Positions 15,849 to 24,881 are shown, counted from the stretch's first letter. The stretch: DNA of 64,000 nucleotides from Aulosira sp. FACHB-615 (GCF_014698045.1 NZ_JACJSE010000003.1:186001-250000), one strand, 5' to 3'. Translations and numbers: made by a program. The notes: generated by a model not told the origin, from the letters alone.

Positions 15849-17519
15849 ATGACTTACATCCCAGAAAATGCGCTGATTGTGCAGAGCGATCGCACTATTC
15901 TTTTAGAAGTACATTCTCCCACAGCCGCTAAAGCCAGAGAAGAGATCGCTCCTTTCGCTGAACTAATCAAAAGTCCCGAACATATCCACACTTACCAAAT
16001 TACACCGCTAAGTATTTGGAATGCACGAGCGGCGGGGTTGCAGGTGGAGGCGATGGTAGCAGCGTTACGGGAATATGCCAAATATCCCATCCCGGAAGCA
16101 GTCGCCCAAGAAATCAGCACTTTGGGTAGTCGCTATGGCTTAACTGTAATTGAACGGGATGGAGATAATCTACTGCTGCGGATGAGTGACCAGCCTTTAG
16201 CAGAGTTGCTGTCACGGGATAAGCAAGTTGCACCATTATTAGGTGCGCGTCTTTCTGAAGTTTGCTTTCAAGTCGCGGCGAGTTTGCGCGGCGTACTCAA
16301 ACAGGCTTTGTTAGCGGCTGGTTATCCGGCGGAAGATATTGCAGGTTATGTCACAGGCGATGCTTTAGCAATTCAATTGCGCGAAGAAACACGCACAGGC
16401 AAAAAATTTCTGCTGCGGGACTACCAAAGTCAAGCAGCAGAAGCATTTTATCAGTCGGGAAGAGTACAAGGTGGCAGTGGCGTAATCGTGTTACCCTGCG
16501 GTGCAGGTAAGACAATTGTCGGTATGACTGCGATAGCTGCCGTGCAAGAGAGTACACTTGTACTAACAACTAGTTTAACATCGGTGCGACAGTGGCGGCG
16601 GGAATTACTAGATAAAACAGATTTACCAGAAGATGCGATCGCAGAATACAGTGGCGAAGTCAAAAATACAGGGCCGATTACCTTATCAACTTATCAAATT
16701 CTGACTTATCGCCATCAGCGCGACGGTGACTTTCCCCACTTTGATTTATTTAGTGCGCGTTCTTGGGGTTTAATCATTTACGACGAAGTTCATCTCCTCC
16801 CCGCGCCAGTTTTCCGCATCACCGCAGAACTGCAAGCCCGTCGCCGCTTGGGACTCACCGCCACCTTGATTCGGGAAGATGGTAGAGAAGGTGATGTTTT
16901 CGCCCTGATTGGGCCGAAACGGTATGATGTCCCCTGGCGCGAATTAGAAGGTGAAGGTTTTATCGCCACGGCGAGTTGTACAGAAATTCGCGTATCTCAA
17001 GATAAAGAACGCCAAATGGAATATGCTTTAGCACCGAGGCGCAATCAGTTTCGTGTCGCCGCCGAAAATCCGCGCAAGCTGCAAGTTATCAAAGACTTGT
17101 TAGCAAAAGAATCAGGACACCGCATTTTAATTATTGGCGAATTTCTGTCGCAATTGGAAGCGATCGCCCAAGTTACCCAACTACCTTTAATTACTGGTAA
17201 AACCCCCGAAAAAGAGCGAGAAAAACTATATCAAAGTTTTCGAGAAGGGGAATTAGGCGGACTCGTTTTATCCAGAGTTGGTAACTTTGCCATTGATTTA
17301 CCAGATGCAGATATTCTCATTCAAGTATCTGGTAAATATGGTTCTCGCCAAGAAGAAGCCCAACGCTTGGGTAGAGTTTTACGCCCTAAATCTGATGGTC
17401 GTCCCGCGCAATTTTACACTTTAGTTTCGCTACGTACTTGTGAAGAAGATTTTGCCCGTCATCGTCAGTTATTTTTAACTGAGCAAGGTTATAGTTATCA
17501 AATTGAAATTATAGATTAA
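15849..17519 (+). CDS. XPB/ERCC3-type superfamily 2 DNA helicase
   Basis: A 556-residue SF2 helicase. An N-terminal XPB-specific region (SPEHIHTYQITPLSIWNARA) comes first, then Walker A GAGKT (218-222), Walker B DEVH (312-315), motif III LGLTAT, the RED-like element IREDGREGD and motif VI EAQRLGRVLRP. XPB opens DNA in eukaryotic repair and transcription; bacterial versions have 3'-5' helicase activity with unclear roles. The bacterial nuclease Bax1-type partner is not seen; instead a large unknown protein lies upstream (12872-14710). Start ATG 15849. Confidence 0.92.
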   Translation: MTYIPENALIVQSDRTILLEVHSPTAAKAREEIAPFAELIKSPEHIHTYQITPLSIWNARAAGLQVEAMVAALREYAKYPIPEAVAQEISTLGSRYGLTVIERDGDNLLLRMSDQPLAELLSRDKQVAPLLGARLSEVCFQVAASLRGVLKQALLAAGYPAEDIAGYVTGDALAIQLREETRTGKKFLLRDYQSQAAEAFYQSGRVQGGSGVIVLPCGAGKTIVGMTAIAAVQESTLVLTTSLTSVRQWRRELLDKTDLPEDAIAEYSGEVKNTGPITLSTYQILTYRHQRDGDFPHFDLFSARSWGLIIYDEVHLLPAPVFRITAELQARRRLGLTATLIREDGREGDVFALIGPKRYDVPWRELEGEGFIATASCTEIRVSQDKERQMEYALAPRRNQFRVAAENPRKLQVIKDLLAKESGHRILIIGEFLSQLEAIAQVTQLPLITGKTPEKEREKLYQSFREGELGGLVLSRVGNFAIDLPDADILIQVSGKYGSRQEEAQRLGRVLRPKSDGRPAQFYTLVSLRTCEEDFARHRQLFLTEQGYSYQIEIID

Positions 17520-17589
17520 GTGGAAATTGCTATAGGACTCATATTTGATTTGGGAAAAAAATCAGTACACTCAGATCAGGCTTCTTTCC

Positions 17590-17625
17590 TACTCCCGACT
17601 CCCTATTCCCTATTCCCTATTCCCT
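17590..17625. repeat. Heptamer tandem repeat (ATTCCCT)
   Basis: Three to four tandem copies of ATTCCCT preceded by CGACTCCCT, in the gap between the helicase and phosphatase genes. Confidence 0.7.
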
Positions 17626-17683
17626 ACCTACACAAATAAATTCAGAAATCAAACCGGATTCCTATATATGATAGTATCAATTA

Positions 17684-18013
17684 ATGAAAAAAATATTATT
17701 TATCTGTAGCCAAAATAGATTACGGAGTCCTACGGCTGAGGTAGTATTTGCAGAATATGAAGGACTAGAAACTGACTCAGCAGGATTAGACCATTACGCT
17801 GAAGTTCCAGTTTCAACAGAAGCAATTGAATGGGCTGATATTATTTTTGTGATGGAACAGTCCCATAAACGCAAGTTAACAAAAAACTTTCAACCTTTTC
17901 TTAAAAATAAGAAAATCATCTGTTTAGATATTCCAGATGATTTTGAATATATGGAACCAACTTTAATTGAGATATTAAAGAAAAAGGTACTTCCCCTTTT
18001 AGGAACCTATTAA
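17684..18013 (+). CDS. Low-molecular-weight protein tyrosine phosphatase-like protein
   Basis: A short 109-residue member of the LMW-PTP fold. The P-loop CSQNRLRS (C8 to R14, CX5R) lies at the N-terminus after strand MKKILFI. Classical LMW-PTPs are about 150 residues and carry a C-terminal DPY loop; here the corresponding end is DIPDDFEYM, so the general acid is uncertain. Similar short forms are annotated as protein tyrosine phosphatases in many bacteria. Monocistronic, ATG 17684. Confidence 0.8.
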   Translation: MKKILFICSQNRLRSPTAEVVFAEYEGLETDSAGLDHYAEVPVSTEAIEWADIIFVMEQSHKRKLTKNFQPFLKNKKIICLDIPDDFEYMEPTLIEILKKKVLPLLGTY

Positions 18014-18095
18014 ATCAAGAGGTGTAAAGGTGAATGACCGAACAAAGCAAAAGTTAAAAGTTAAAAAGCAAAAGAAGTTAAGGATAATTTTAGCT

Positions 18096-18125
18096 TAGGT
18101 AAGGCGATAGCTAAACCCAACCTAC
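18096..18125. repeat. Inverted copy of the GTAGGTTGGGT repeat
   Basis: Reads AAACCCAACCTAC on the plus strand, the complement of GTAGGTTGGGTTT, with a diverged opposite arm. Same family as 8878-8911. Confidence 0.45.
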
Positions 18126-18145
18126 GCCAAATCCGGTTTTTGACG

Positions 18146-18589
18146 TTACTTCCCAGAACAGTAGCTATTAATTTCAGTTACTATTGCACTTTCATCACTA
18201 CCACTCTTTTTTAAGGATGCTAGAGAAGTGTTTGCGGCTTTGAGATTTTTTTTATCAAAAGCAGCAGCAGTATCACGGAAACCTTTGCTGGTATCTTGAT
18301 ATAACTTGATAAATCGTCCTTGAAAGCCTTTTAATTTTTCATCTTTAATTTCTAATGCTTTCATTTCATTCGCCAAATTACCAAGTTTATCTGCAATTTC
18401 TGTGAATGTTTTAGAACCTGTATCGCGCTGCGAATTTTTACTAAATTCTTGACTTAAGGTTACTGCTTGATTGGCAACTTTGATAATTTTATTGCATTGA
18501 GCTACTTTGCTTTCGCCGCAACCTGTAAATGTAACTGCGATCGCTGCTGTAGTGGAAAGTAAAATAGTTCTTTTCACAATACTTTGCAT
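18146..18589 (-). CDS. Putative lipoprotein, helical
   Basis: A 147-residue exported protein. The N-terminus has a basic start (MQSIVKRTILL), a hydrophobic core and a lipobox-like FTGC, so the mature protein should be anchored by Cys. The remainder is Lys/Ala/Ser-rich and helical with two further cysteines. ATG 18589 is preferred because GGAG lies 9 bp upstream; an in-frame ATG at 18610 would add seven residues. I recognise no specific family; similar small lipoproteins are common in cyanobacteria. Confidence 0.7.
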   Translation of the reverse strand: MQSIVKRTILLSTTAAIAVTFTGCGESKVAQCNKIIKVANQAVTLSQEFSKNSQRDTGSKTFTEIADKLGNLANEMKALEIKDEKLKGFQGRFIKLYQDTSKGFRDTAAAFDKKNLKAANTSLASLKKSGSDESAIVTEINSYCSGK

Positions 18590-18601
18590 TTTTTGGGTTC
18601 T

Positions 18602-18651
18602 CCTACACATATCTTAATTTCAGACAAGCCGCAAATAAAGCAAATTAGTCA
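18602..18651. repeat. 50-bp dispersed repeat, copy 1
   Basis: Contains CATATCTTAATTTCAGACAA and AATAAAGCAAATTAGT. The segment at 20399-20448 repeats the same order with a few changes, so the two copies bracket the HAF/PEP-CTERM gene. Confidence 0.55.
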
Positions 18652-18659
18652 CAGCAAAA

Positions 18660-19205
18660 ATATTTCTGAAAACCATGAGTTTTAAATAATAATTTAACTT
18701 TTGTGTCTAACTTACTACTCGCACTGCTACGTTATACTGCATGTTTTTGAAGATGCGTATTAAAAGTTATTAATTTAACAAAACTTAAAATTTATCTCTA
18801 GGTTGATGAAAATTCTAGGCGATCGCTTGACTATACAAAGCTTCTAACTAGTCATTTCATCAACACTAATGATTAAATTTTCAGATAGTTTTGGATGTAT
18901 TTTGACTTAGTTAATCAAAGTTGATGTAAATCTTAATTAATTGAGATGATCTGTTGTCTCAATAAATCTTTGTTATGAGAACACAAACAAGTGTATTAAA
19001 GATTATAAATTTTTCGTGTTATTTATATAGATTTTTTGTGAAGACTCAATCTTTTAATCAGGAGAAAAAACACTGAATTTTATAATCCTGGCATTTGCAA
19101 ACTTCGCATTGCAATTCTTGACTGATATAACTTTTGGTAACTTTTACGCGAGACAACTACCAAAAGATAGATTTATGAACTTGTGATTACAAATTGATAT
19201 TTCAT
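18660..19205. other. Long AT-rich leader region before the HAF-repeat gene
   Basis: About 550 bp without a supported gene. It is AT-rich with many short direct repeats and one HIP1 site (GGCGATCGC near 18819). It probably carries the promoter and a long leader of the downstream gene; I could not pick out a convincing promoter or riboswitch. Confidence 0.4.
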
Positions 19206-19219
19206 GAGGAGTAAAGTAT

Positions 19220-20335
19220 ATGTTGAAAATCGACAGATTAACAACAAAAATCAAAAATCTAGCGATTGTGAGTGGTAGCGCCGTATTCATGACATTGGGG
19301 ATTAATACCTCTGCAATGGCAGCAATTTTGTATGATGTGACTGACCTTGATTCAAGATTTTTCGCTATGGATATCAACGATCATGGTCAAGTAGTTGGTA
19401 GTTACAATAATCAGGCTGTTGTTTGGAGCCAAAAGGATGGATTGGTTGAGTTAGGTAATTTTACTGGAGGAAATTATAGTAATGCCAGGGCTATTAATAA
19501 CAATGGTCAAGTAGTAGGCATCTCTTCTACTCCTTATTCTACCAATGTGGCTGTGTTGTGGGATAGTAATGGGAATATCACTGATATTAGTTCTGATGTA
19601 AATGCCTATTACGGTGTTGCTGTTGATAGTACTCCCTACGATATCAATGATCATGGTCAGGTGATTGTAGAACACAACATAGGGACTAGTATCTTGTGGA
19701 GCCAAGACACTAGTGTAGTAGAAATCGCACCAATACAGCTAGAGCCTTTTGCCTATCGAATAAACAATCATGGTCAGATAGTAGGTTCAGCACAAGGTGG
19801 TGCTTTTTTGTGGAGTCAAGAAACAGGATTGACTTTGTTTAACCTCCTTCCAGGTGAAGATAGATATTTACCTACAGGTATCAACCATGTTGGACAAGTC
19901 ATATTTTTTTGGGAAAAAGATGCAATTACCAGAGGTTTTTTATGGAGTCAAGAAAGCGGTATAGTTGATATCAGCTTTTTAGACGATAGTACCTATATTT
20001 ACCCCAATGCCATTAATGATTCTGGCCAAGTAGTTGGAGATAGTAGTAATGGTGCTTTTTTCTGGAGCGAAAGTACAGGAATATTTGACTTAGATACTCT
20101 CACAGATCCCAGTTTAGGATGGGACTTTTACTCTGCGATCGCCATTAATAATAAAGGACAAATTCTAGCTCAAGGTGATAATGGTAAGAGCTACGGTTAT
20201 GTCTTGCTAACTCCTAGAAATGCGGAACCTGTACCAGAACCAATCACAATGGGGGGTACATTGTTAGCAGGAATTGGTTTAGCTTATTTGCGTCGTCAAC
20301 GTCGGTTGCGTTCTTCTCAAGTTACAGAATCATAA
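19220..20335 (+). CDS. HAF-repeat protein with PEP-CTERM sorting signal
   Basis: A 371-residue secreted protein. After a signal peptide ending near SAMAA it has about seven beta-repeats of the HAF type (DINDHGQVVGSYNNQAVVWS and variants such as INNNGQVVG, INDSGQVVG). The C-terminus is a classic PEP-CTERM signal: PVPEP, a hydrophobic helix and RRQRRLRSS, recognised by an exosortase for anchoring or release at the surface. The ribosome site AGGAG is 9 bp before ATG 19220. Surface or exopolysaccharide-linked role is inferred from the family. Confidence 0.9.
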   Translation: MLKIDRLTTKIKNLAIVSGSAVFMTLGINTSAMAAILYDVTDLDSRFFAMDINDHGQVVGSYNNQAVVWSQKDGLVELGNFTGGNYSNARAINNNGQVVGISSTPYSTNVAVLWDSNGNITDISSDVNAYYGVAVDSTPYDINDHGQVIVEHNIGTSILWSQDTSVVEIAPIQLEPFAYRINNHGQIVGSAQGGAFLWSQETGLTLFNLLPGEDRYLPTGINHVGQVIFFWEKDAITRGFLWSQESGIVDISFLDDSTYIYPNAINDSGQVVGDSSNGAFFWSESTGIFDLDTLTDPSLGWDFYSAIAINNKGQILAQGDNGKSYGYVLLTPRNAEPVPEPITMGGTLLAGIGLAYLRRQRRLRSSQVTES

Positions 20336-20398
20336 AGCTAAGAATAGGTTTGGGGTATGAACGAAACTTTTACTCATACCCGAAAATTTTCTATATCT

Positions 20399-20448
20399 CC
20401 CACGCATATCTTCATTTCAGACAAGCAGTAGATAAAACAAACTAGTAC
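20399..20448. repeat. 50-bp dispersed repeat, copy 2
   Basis: Contains CATATCTTCATTTCAGACAA and GATAAAACAAACTAGT, matching 18602-18651. Its end merges into the CTAGTACA-ended element. Confidence 0.55.
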
Positions 20449-20538
20449 AATAAGGCGTAAATAAACAGTCCATAAGAAATTGCTAAAAGGCTTGTGGTAT
20501 CATTATTCTTTCTTTTTCCTTTTGCCTTGTTGTACTAG
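20442..20538. mobile_element. MITE-like element with CTAGTACA ends, copy 2
   Basis: Left end CTAGTACAATAAGGC and right end GCCTTGTTGTACTAG are inverted repeats with one mismatch over 15 bp. The inside matches copy 1 (8964-9084) but lacks its extra 22-bp segment. No open reading frame, so mobilised in trans if at all. Confidence 0.7.
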
Positions 20539-20642
20539 TCACAGCTTGAGTATTTCTTACTGATTTTTTCATCAAAAAAACATTTTAAGCTGAAAAAATC
20601 TCAGTTAAACTACTGTTAGTATATGTATCAGTAGTTATTTCA

Positions 20643-21185
20643 ATGAAATTTAACTGGCTAAAAAAATTATTGAGTGTTTCAACTTTAGGTTTCTCAATTT
20701 GGGGAATCTTGCTGATATCAGCTTCATCAGTGCAGTCTCAAAACAGCAATGAAGCGGTTTCTTTTAGGTCGTATAATTTCAGCGATCGCTATATTCGCCA
20801 CAAAAATTTCGTAGGTTATATAGAGCCAATTGGTGATGAACTTGGAAGAAAAGATGCAACCTTTAAAATAGTTCCAGGATTAGCAAATAACAAATGTAGC
20901 TCATTTGAATCTGTTAACTTTCCAGGTCACTTCTTAAGACACGAAAATTTCCAGATCAAGTTGTCCAGGAGAATCAATCAGCAGTTATTTAGAGAAGATG
21001 CTACCTTTTGCATTAAGAATAGACTATTTGGGGATAATCCTCATAGTAGTTCATTTGAATCTCTAAACTTTCCTGCACACTACATCCGCCACAAAAATTT
21101 TGAGTTGTGGTTAGAATCATCAGATGGTAGTGATTTATTCAGACAGGATGCAACTTTTATCATCACCAATCCACTCTATCGGTAA
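20643..21185 (+). CDS. Secreted AbfB-type beta-trefoil protein
   Basis: A 180-residue exported protein with a signal peptide (to about residue 32, SSVQSQ) followed by three trefoil repeats. Each repeat begins SF(R/E)S.NF and contains (Y/F)(I/L)RH.NF and (E/Q/K)DATF. This is the AbfB arabinose-binding beta-trefoil known from fungal arabinofuranosidases. There is no catalytic domain, so it is a lone carbohydrate-binding module, probably acting on cell-surface or extracellular polysaccharide. ATG 20643. The next gene encodes another exported beta-rich protein. Confidence 0.85.
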   Translation: MKFNWLKKLLSVSTLGFSIWGILLISASSVQSQNSNEAVSFRSYNFSDRYIRHKNFVGYIEPIGDELGRKDATFKIVPGLANNKCSSFESVNFPGHFLRHENFQIKLSRRINQQLFREDATFCIKNRLFGDNPHSSSFESLNFPAHYIRHKNFELWLESSDGSDLFRQDATFIITNPLYR

Positions 21186-21267
21186 GTTGTTCATAGTATT
21201 AAACATCTCCAACAATTAATGCTGATGTTTGACGCATAAAAAAACAAGGATTGGGGAGAAGGTGAAG

Positions 21268-21299
21268 GGGTGTAGGATTTACCTAAAACCCTTACACCC
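21268..21299 (+). terminator. Imperfect hairpin, terminator-like
   Basis: GGGTGTA pairs with TACACCC around an A-rich loop. There is no strong T-run, so it may be only a dispersed hairpin; a related hairpin with a T-run is at 52863-52901. Confidence 0.35.
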
Positions 21300-21353
21300 A
21301 GTCTCTACAGCAATGATATAGCGTAAATTATTTAAGCTGTTTTACTTAAGATT

Positions 21354-21950
21354 ATGTCCAATCAATTAGCTGATTACTTAATAAAATTACCCCAAAATAT
21401 AAAATTGCTTACCAAAAGCATATTCATTAATATTTTTACTGTTGCTGTTAGTTCGATATTATTAACTAACATTTCTATAAATCAAGGACAAGCATCATGT
21501 ACAGCCCCTTATGGCAATCTAGACTTTGAGCAACAACCACATCCCTCATCTTATTGGGAAACTGAAGGACGTGCAGGTTTTGATGTGAATAAAGGATATA
21601 GTTTTAGTGGTAAAAATAATGCCTGGATGCGGAATGTTTCGGATTGGAATGGCATTCGTCAGCAAGTACGCCTCCAGCCCAATTCTAACTATATATTAGA
21701 AGCTTATGTGCGGACATCACCCAATGTCACAGATGGATATTTTGGAGTGCGTGATACTGAACAGAAAGTTTGGTCTGAACTCAAGTTTGGCAGTTTACCA
21801 CAATATACAAAGCTAACGTTACAGTTCCGTACTGGGAATGCTACCACTTATAACATTTTTACTGGTTTCTGGGCTTTAGGACAAGATAGCTGGGTGCAGG
21901 TTGATCACTATTCTTTAAAAGGCCCTAGTCCCAACTGTCCTATTGAATAA
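21354..21950 (+). CDS. Exported jelly-roll (carbohydrate-binding-like) protein
   Basis: A 198-residue protein with a long N-terminal hydrophobic segment (about 22-46) serving as signal peptide, then one domain from CTAPYGNLDFEQ to the end. The pattern (GNLDFE at the start, aromatic strands, IRQQVRLQPNSNYILEAYVR, final WVQVDHYSL) is that of CBM4/9-like galactose-binding jelly-rolls. Two cysteines near the ends of the domain may pair. No catalytic domain. Start ATG 21354 without a clear ribosome site. Confidence 0.7.
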   Translation: MSNQLADYLIKLPQNIKLLTKSIFINIFTVAVSSILLTNISINQGQASCTAPYGNLDFEQQPHPSSYWETEGRAGFDVNKGYSFSGKNNAWMRNVSDWNGIRQQVRLQPNSNYILEAYVRTSPNVTDGYFGVRDTEQKVWSELKFGSLPQYTKLTLQFRTGNATTYNIFTGFWALGQDSWVQVDHYSLKGPSPNCPIE

Positions 21951-22037
21951 AAACTTATAGTATCTTGGTGCTTTTCTGTGGGTTTTAATCACTAATTATG
22001 TAAAATGCACAAAGTAAAAGATATGGAGAAATAAAAA

Positions 22038-22778
22038 ATGGCATTAACTGGGGTCAGGATTGTGTTGGTAGAACCAGCTGGCCCAATTAATGTGGGTGCG
22101 ATCGCTCGTGTGATGAAAAATTTTGGTTTGTACAACCTCATATTAGTTAACCCCCAATGTGACCCGCGATCGCCAGAAGCAATGAAAATGGCTGTCCATG
22201 CCAAGGATATTTTAGAATCTGCCCTAGAAGTAGCAACTTTACCAGAGGCTTTGCAAGGATGCGTCAGAGCGATCGCCACTACTGCGCGTGTGCGTGATTG
22301 GGGAACACCATTAGAAACACCCCGTACCGCCTTACCTTGGTTACTCGCAGAACCAGACAAACCCTCGGCGTTGATTTTTGGCAGAGAAGACCGGGGATTA
22401 AGTAATGAAGAATTGAATTATGCCCAGCGATTTATCCGCATTCCCACCAGTGAGGTATATCCCTCATTAAATTTAGCCACGGCTGTCGGAATTTGTTGTT
22501 ATGAACTGGCGCAACAGGTAGAAATCGCCCAACCGCAGATCAGTCAACCAACAGAATTAGCACCTTTTGAACTGGTAGAAGCCTACTACCAACAATTAGA
22601 ATCCCTACTGTTAGATATTGGTTATCTCTATCCCCATACAGCCGCGAGTCGGATGGAGAAATTTCGCCAACTATATAATCGCGCCCGACTGACAACTAAT
22701 GAAGTGGCAATGCTGCGGGGGATTTTTCGGCAAGTAGAGTGGGTGCTAAACAATCGTAATGATGATGAAAACTTATGA
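22038..22778 (+). CDS. SPOUT RNA methyltransferase, TrmJ/TrmH family
   Basis: A 246-residue SAM-dependent 2'-O-ribose methyltransferase with a trefoil-knot fold. Motif 1 is PINVGAIARVMKNFG, motif 2 LIFGREDRGLSNEEL and motif 3 IPTSEVYPSLNLATAV. The short C-terminal helical extension (MLRGIFRQVEWVLNNR) matches TrmJ, which methylates tRNA position 32, although rRNA-directed relatives exist. ATG 22038 with GGAGA 8-12 bp upstream. Monocistronic. Confidence 0.88.
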   Translation: MALTGVRIVLVEPAGPINVGAIARVMKNFGLYNLILVNPQCDPRSPEAMKMAVHAKDILESALEVATLPEALQGCVRAIATTARVRDWGTPLETPRTALPWLLAEPDKPSALIFGREDRGLSNEELNYAQRFIRIPTSEVYPSLNLATAVGICCYELAQQVEIAQPQISQPTELAPFELVEAYYQQLESLLLDIGYLYPHTAASRMEKFRQLYNRARLTTNEVAMLRGIFRQVEWVLNNRNDDENL

Positions 22779-22943
22779 TGTATCGATTAATATATACGGA
22801 ATCTCCCTCAAAATAGATAATATGGCTTAAACTAAACACACTACTGAGTAGTCAACGTTGATTTCAGCATCAAGCTGTATGAACAGTCAGTTTTAGGCCG
22901 GAAGTCTGCAAGAAAAAATTCGAGTGAGTCACAAGGAGTACCA

Positions 22944-24488
22944 GTGACAGAATCAAGTGACAAACTAAGAGCTTTCTCGCGGCGACAACCCGTAAATGGC
23001 CGCCCGCGATCGCGCAAAGCTCCAAAAGCACAACCAAAAAAAGTGAAAGTTCCTCAGCCACAACAACGACCTGTGGGTAGAGAACAGATGCTGGCATCAG
23101 GCGCGATCGCAATGGGCGGAGTTCCCCGGCCAAGACCAGGGCTAGTCATGCCAACGGCTGTCAAACCCATCCCCAGAAAACCCGCTTATGTTCCACCCCC
23201 GTACCCCAACACTGTTAAGGTAAAAACAGTGCGGGTACAAAAGCCGCCACAGCCCAAAGGAACTAAAAGAGTGTCAAAAAAGACACGGCTCAAGCCAATG
23301 GCGAGAACGATGTTATATATCCTGCGATTGTTAATTGTGGGAGTCGGTATGGGTGCGATCGTTGGTACAGTATTATCAGCTCTCGACCCGGCTACTCGCA
23401 TCAATTCCAACTCGCCCGTGTCATCAAATACTAATAATTCTAGTCAAGTTCAGTCACAAAGCACCCCTAATCCTGTAGCGCCAACTTCCGGTTTATACCT
23501 GTCCCAAGAAATTACTCCACTCAAAAATGCTGTGCAGAATTTGGCAGCTACCACCCCAGACCTCACACCGGGTATTTTCTTAGTTGATTTAGATAATGGT
23601 GGCTATGTAGATATTAATGCTGCCGTTGGTTTTCCTGCCGCCAGCACCATTAAAGTCCCGATTTTGGTAGCATTTTTCCAAGATGTTGATGCAGGCAAAA
23701 TTCGCCTAGATGAAATGCTGACCATGCAGCAAGATATGATAGCTGGTGGTTCGGGGAATTTCCAATTTAAGCCTGTTGGCACACAGTATAGTGCCTTGGA
23801 AGTTGCCACCAAAATGATTACCATCAGCGACAACACAGCCACAAATATGCTGATTGCGCGACTGGGAGGCATAGACGCATTAAATCAACGTTTTCGCAGT
23901 TGGGGATTAACCACAACAGTAATTAAAAATAAATTGCCAGATTTACAAGGCACAAACATCACCAGTCCCAGAGAATTGGGTAACTTGATGGCAATGCTGA
24001 ATCAAGGTAACTTTGTGAGTCTGCGATCGCGCGATATCATGTTGGATATTATGCGTCGTACCGAAAGAGATAATCTCCTACCTTCTGGTTTAGGTGCAGG
24101 TGCCAGAATCTACCACAAAACAGGTGATATTGGCACAATGTTGGCAGATACGGGTTTAGTGGATATTCCCAATGGTAAGCGTTACATCATTTCCTTGATG
24201 GTCAAACGCCCAAATAACGACCCCCGTGCCGAAAAACTCATTAGTTCCATTTCTCGGATTACTTACGAAAACCTCAGTCAAAGTAGCCCAGCAAATACAA
24301 TCAATAACAATATCCCCACAAATACTTATCCATCCCCGTCCATTAGTTCTCCCGTACCGAATACTACTGGGATGATGCCCATAAGTGGTTATCAATCACC
24401 TATAATGAATCCTACTGTCCCTAATAACATCCCAATGACTGGCTATCAATCACCAGCCATTAACCCTCAGTATTATCCCCCAAGATAA
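22944..24488 (+). CDS. Class A beta-lactamase-fold serine hydrolase, membrane-anchored
   Basis: A 514-residue protein. Residues 1-115 are basic and Pro/Gln-rich (cytoplasmic), followed by one transmembrane helix near 120-145, then a serine hydrolase domain. Catalytic motifs are S234-T-I-K237, S295-D-N and K392-T-G. The class A Glu166-containing omega-loop is not evident, so this may be a DD-peptidase-like or inactive-lactamase relative rather than a resistance enzyme. The C-terminal tail is Pro/Asn-rich with a repeated SGYQSPIMNP/TGYQSPAINP. Start GTG 22944 with AAGGAG upstream. Confidence 0.85.
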   Translation: MTESSDKLRAFSRRQPVNGRPRSRKAPKAQPKKVKVPQPQQRPVGREQMLASGAIAMGGVPRPRPGLVMPTAVKPIPRKPAYVPPPYPNTVKVKTVRVQKPPQPKGTKRVSKKTRLKPMARTMLYILRLLIVGVGMGAIVGTVLSALDPATRINSNSPVSSNTNNSSQVQSQSTPNPVAPTSGLYLSQEITPLKNAVQNLAATTPDLTPGIFLVDLDNGGYVDINAAVGFPAASTIKVPILVAFFQDVDAGKIRLDEMLTMQQDMIAGGSGNFQFKPVGTQYSALEVATKMITISDNTATNMLIARLGGIDALNQRFRSWGLTTTVIKNKLPDLQGTNITSPRELGNLMAMLNQGNFVSLRSRDIMLDIMRRTERDNLLPSGLGAGARIYHKTGDIGTMLADTGLVDIPNGKRYIISLMVKRPNNDPRAEKLISSISRITYENLSQSSPANTINNNIPTNTYPSPSISSPVPNTTGMMPISGYQSPIMNPTVPNNIPMTGYQSPAINPQYYPPR

Positions 24489-24509
24489 ATTTGTAACTTG
24501 GCATTTTTC

Positions 24510-24881
24510 ATGACATCTACCCCACCCACAATTCAGTTTTTTGCAGGCATTTTTGAAGAACTCAGCAATGTGAGTTTGCGACGTGGCAAAGTTTCGGGAA
24601 ACCGCATTGTCGCTATGACTTTTAATCAATTACAAGCTTTAGAAGGCTTTAATAGTTTTACAAAACCATCTTTAAATTCCTTACTGTTAACTGATGAAGA
24701 AGGTGAAATTAGCGTAACTCCTTCTTCAACTAAGTTTATTTTTGGTGGTGATGAGGGTGATGAATTACAACGGGTAGAATGCCAATTTGAAATTGAACAA
24801 GATGATCATTGGGAACGCTTTATGCGTTTTATGCACCGTTACGCTGAGGCTAATGGGATGGAGTATGGCAGTTCTAATTGA
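24510..24881 (+). CDS. psb28: Photosystem II assembly factor Psb28
   Basis: Psb28 binds assembling photosystem II (the RC47 intermediate) on the cytoplasmic side and protects it. The 123-residue product has the family core: IQFFAGIFEE, then MTFNQLQALEGF, and the C-terminal DDHWERFMRFMHRYAEANGM. ATG 24510 is preferred over an upstream in-frame TTG at 24498. Sequence divergence from the most common Psb28 N-terminus suggests the Psb28-2 paralogue. It follows the beta-lactamase-fold gene by 21 bp. Confidence 0.85.
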   Translation: MTSTPPTIQFFAGIFEELSNVSLRRGKVSGNRIVAMTFNQLQALEGFNSFTKPSLNSLLLTDEEGEISVTPSSTKFIFGGDEGDELQRVECQFEIEQDDHWERFMRFMHRYAEANGMEYGSSN

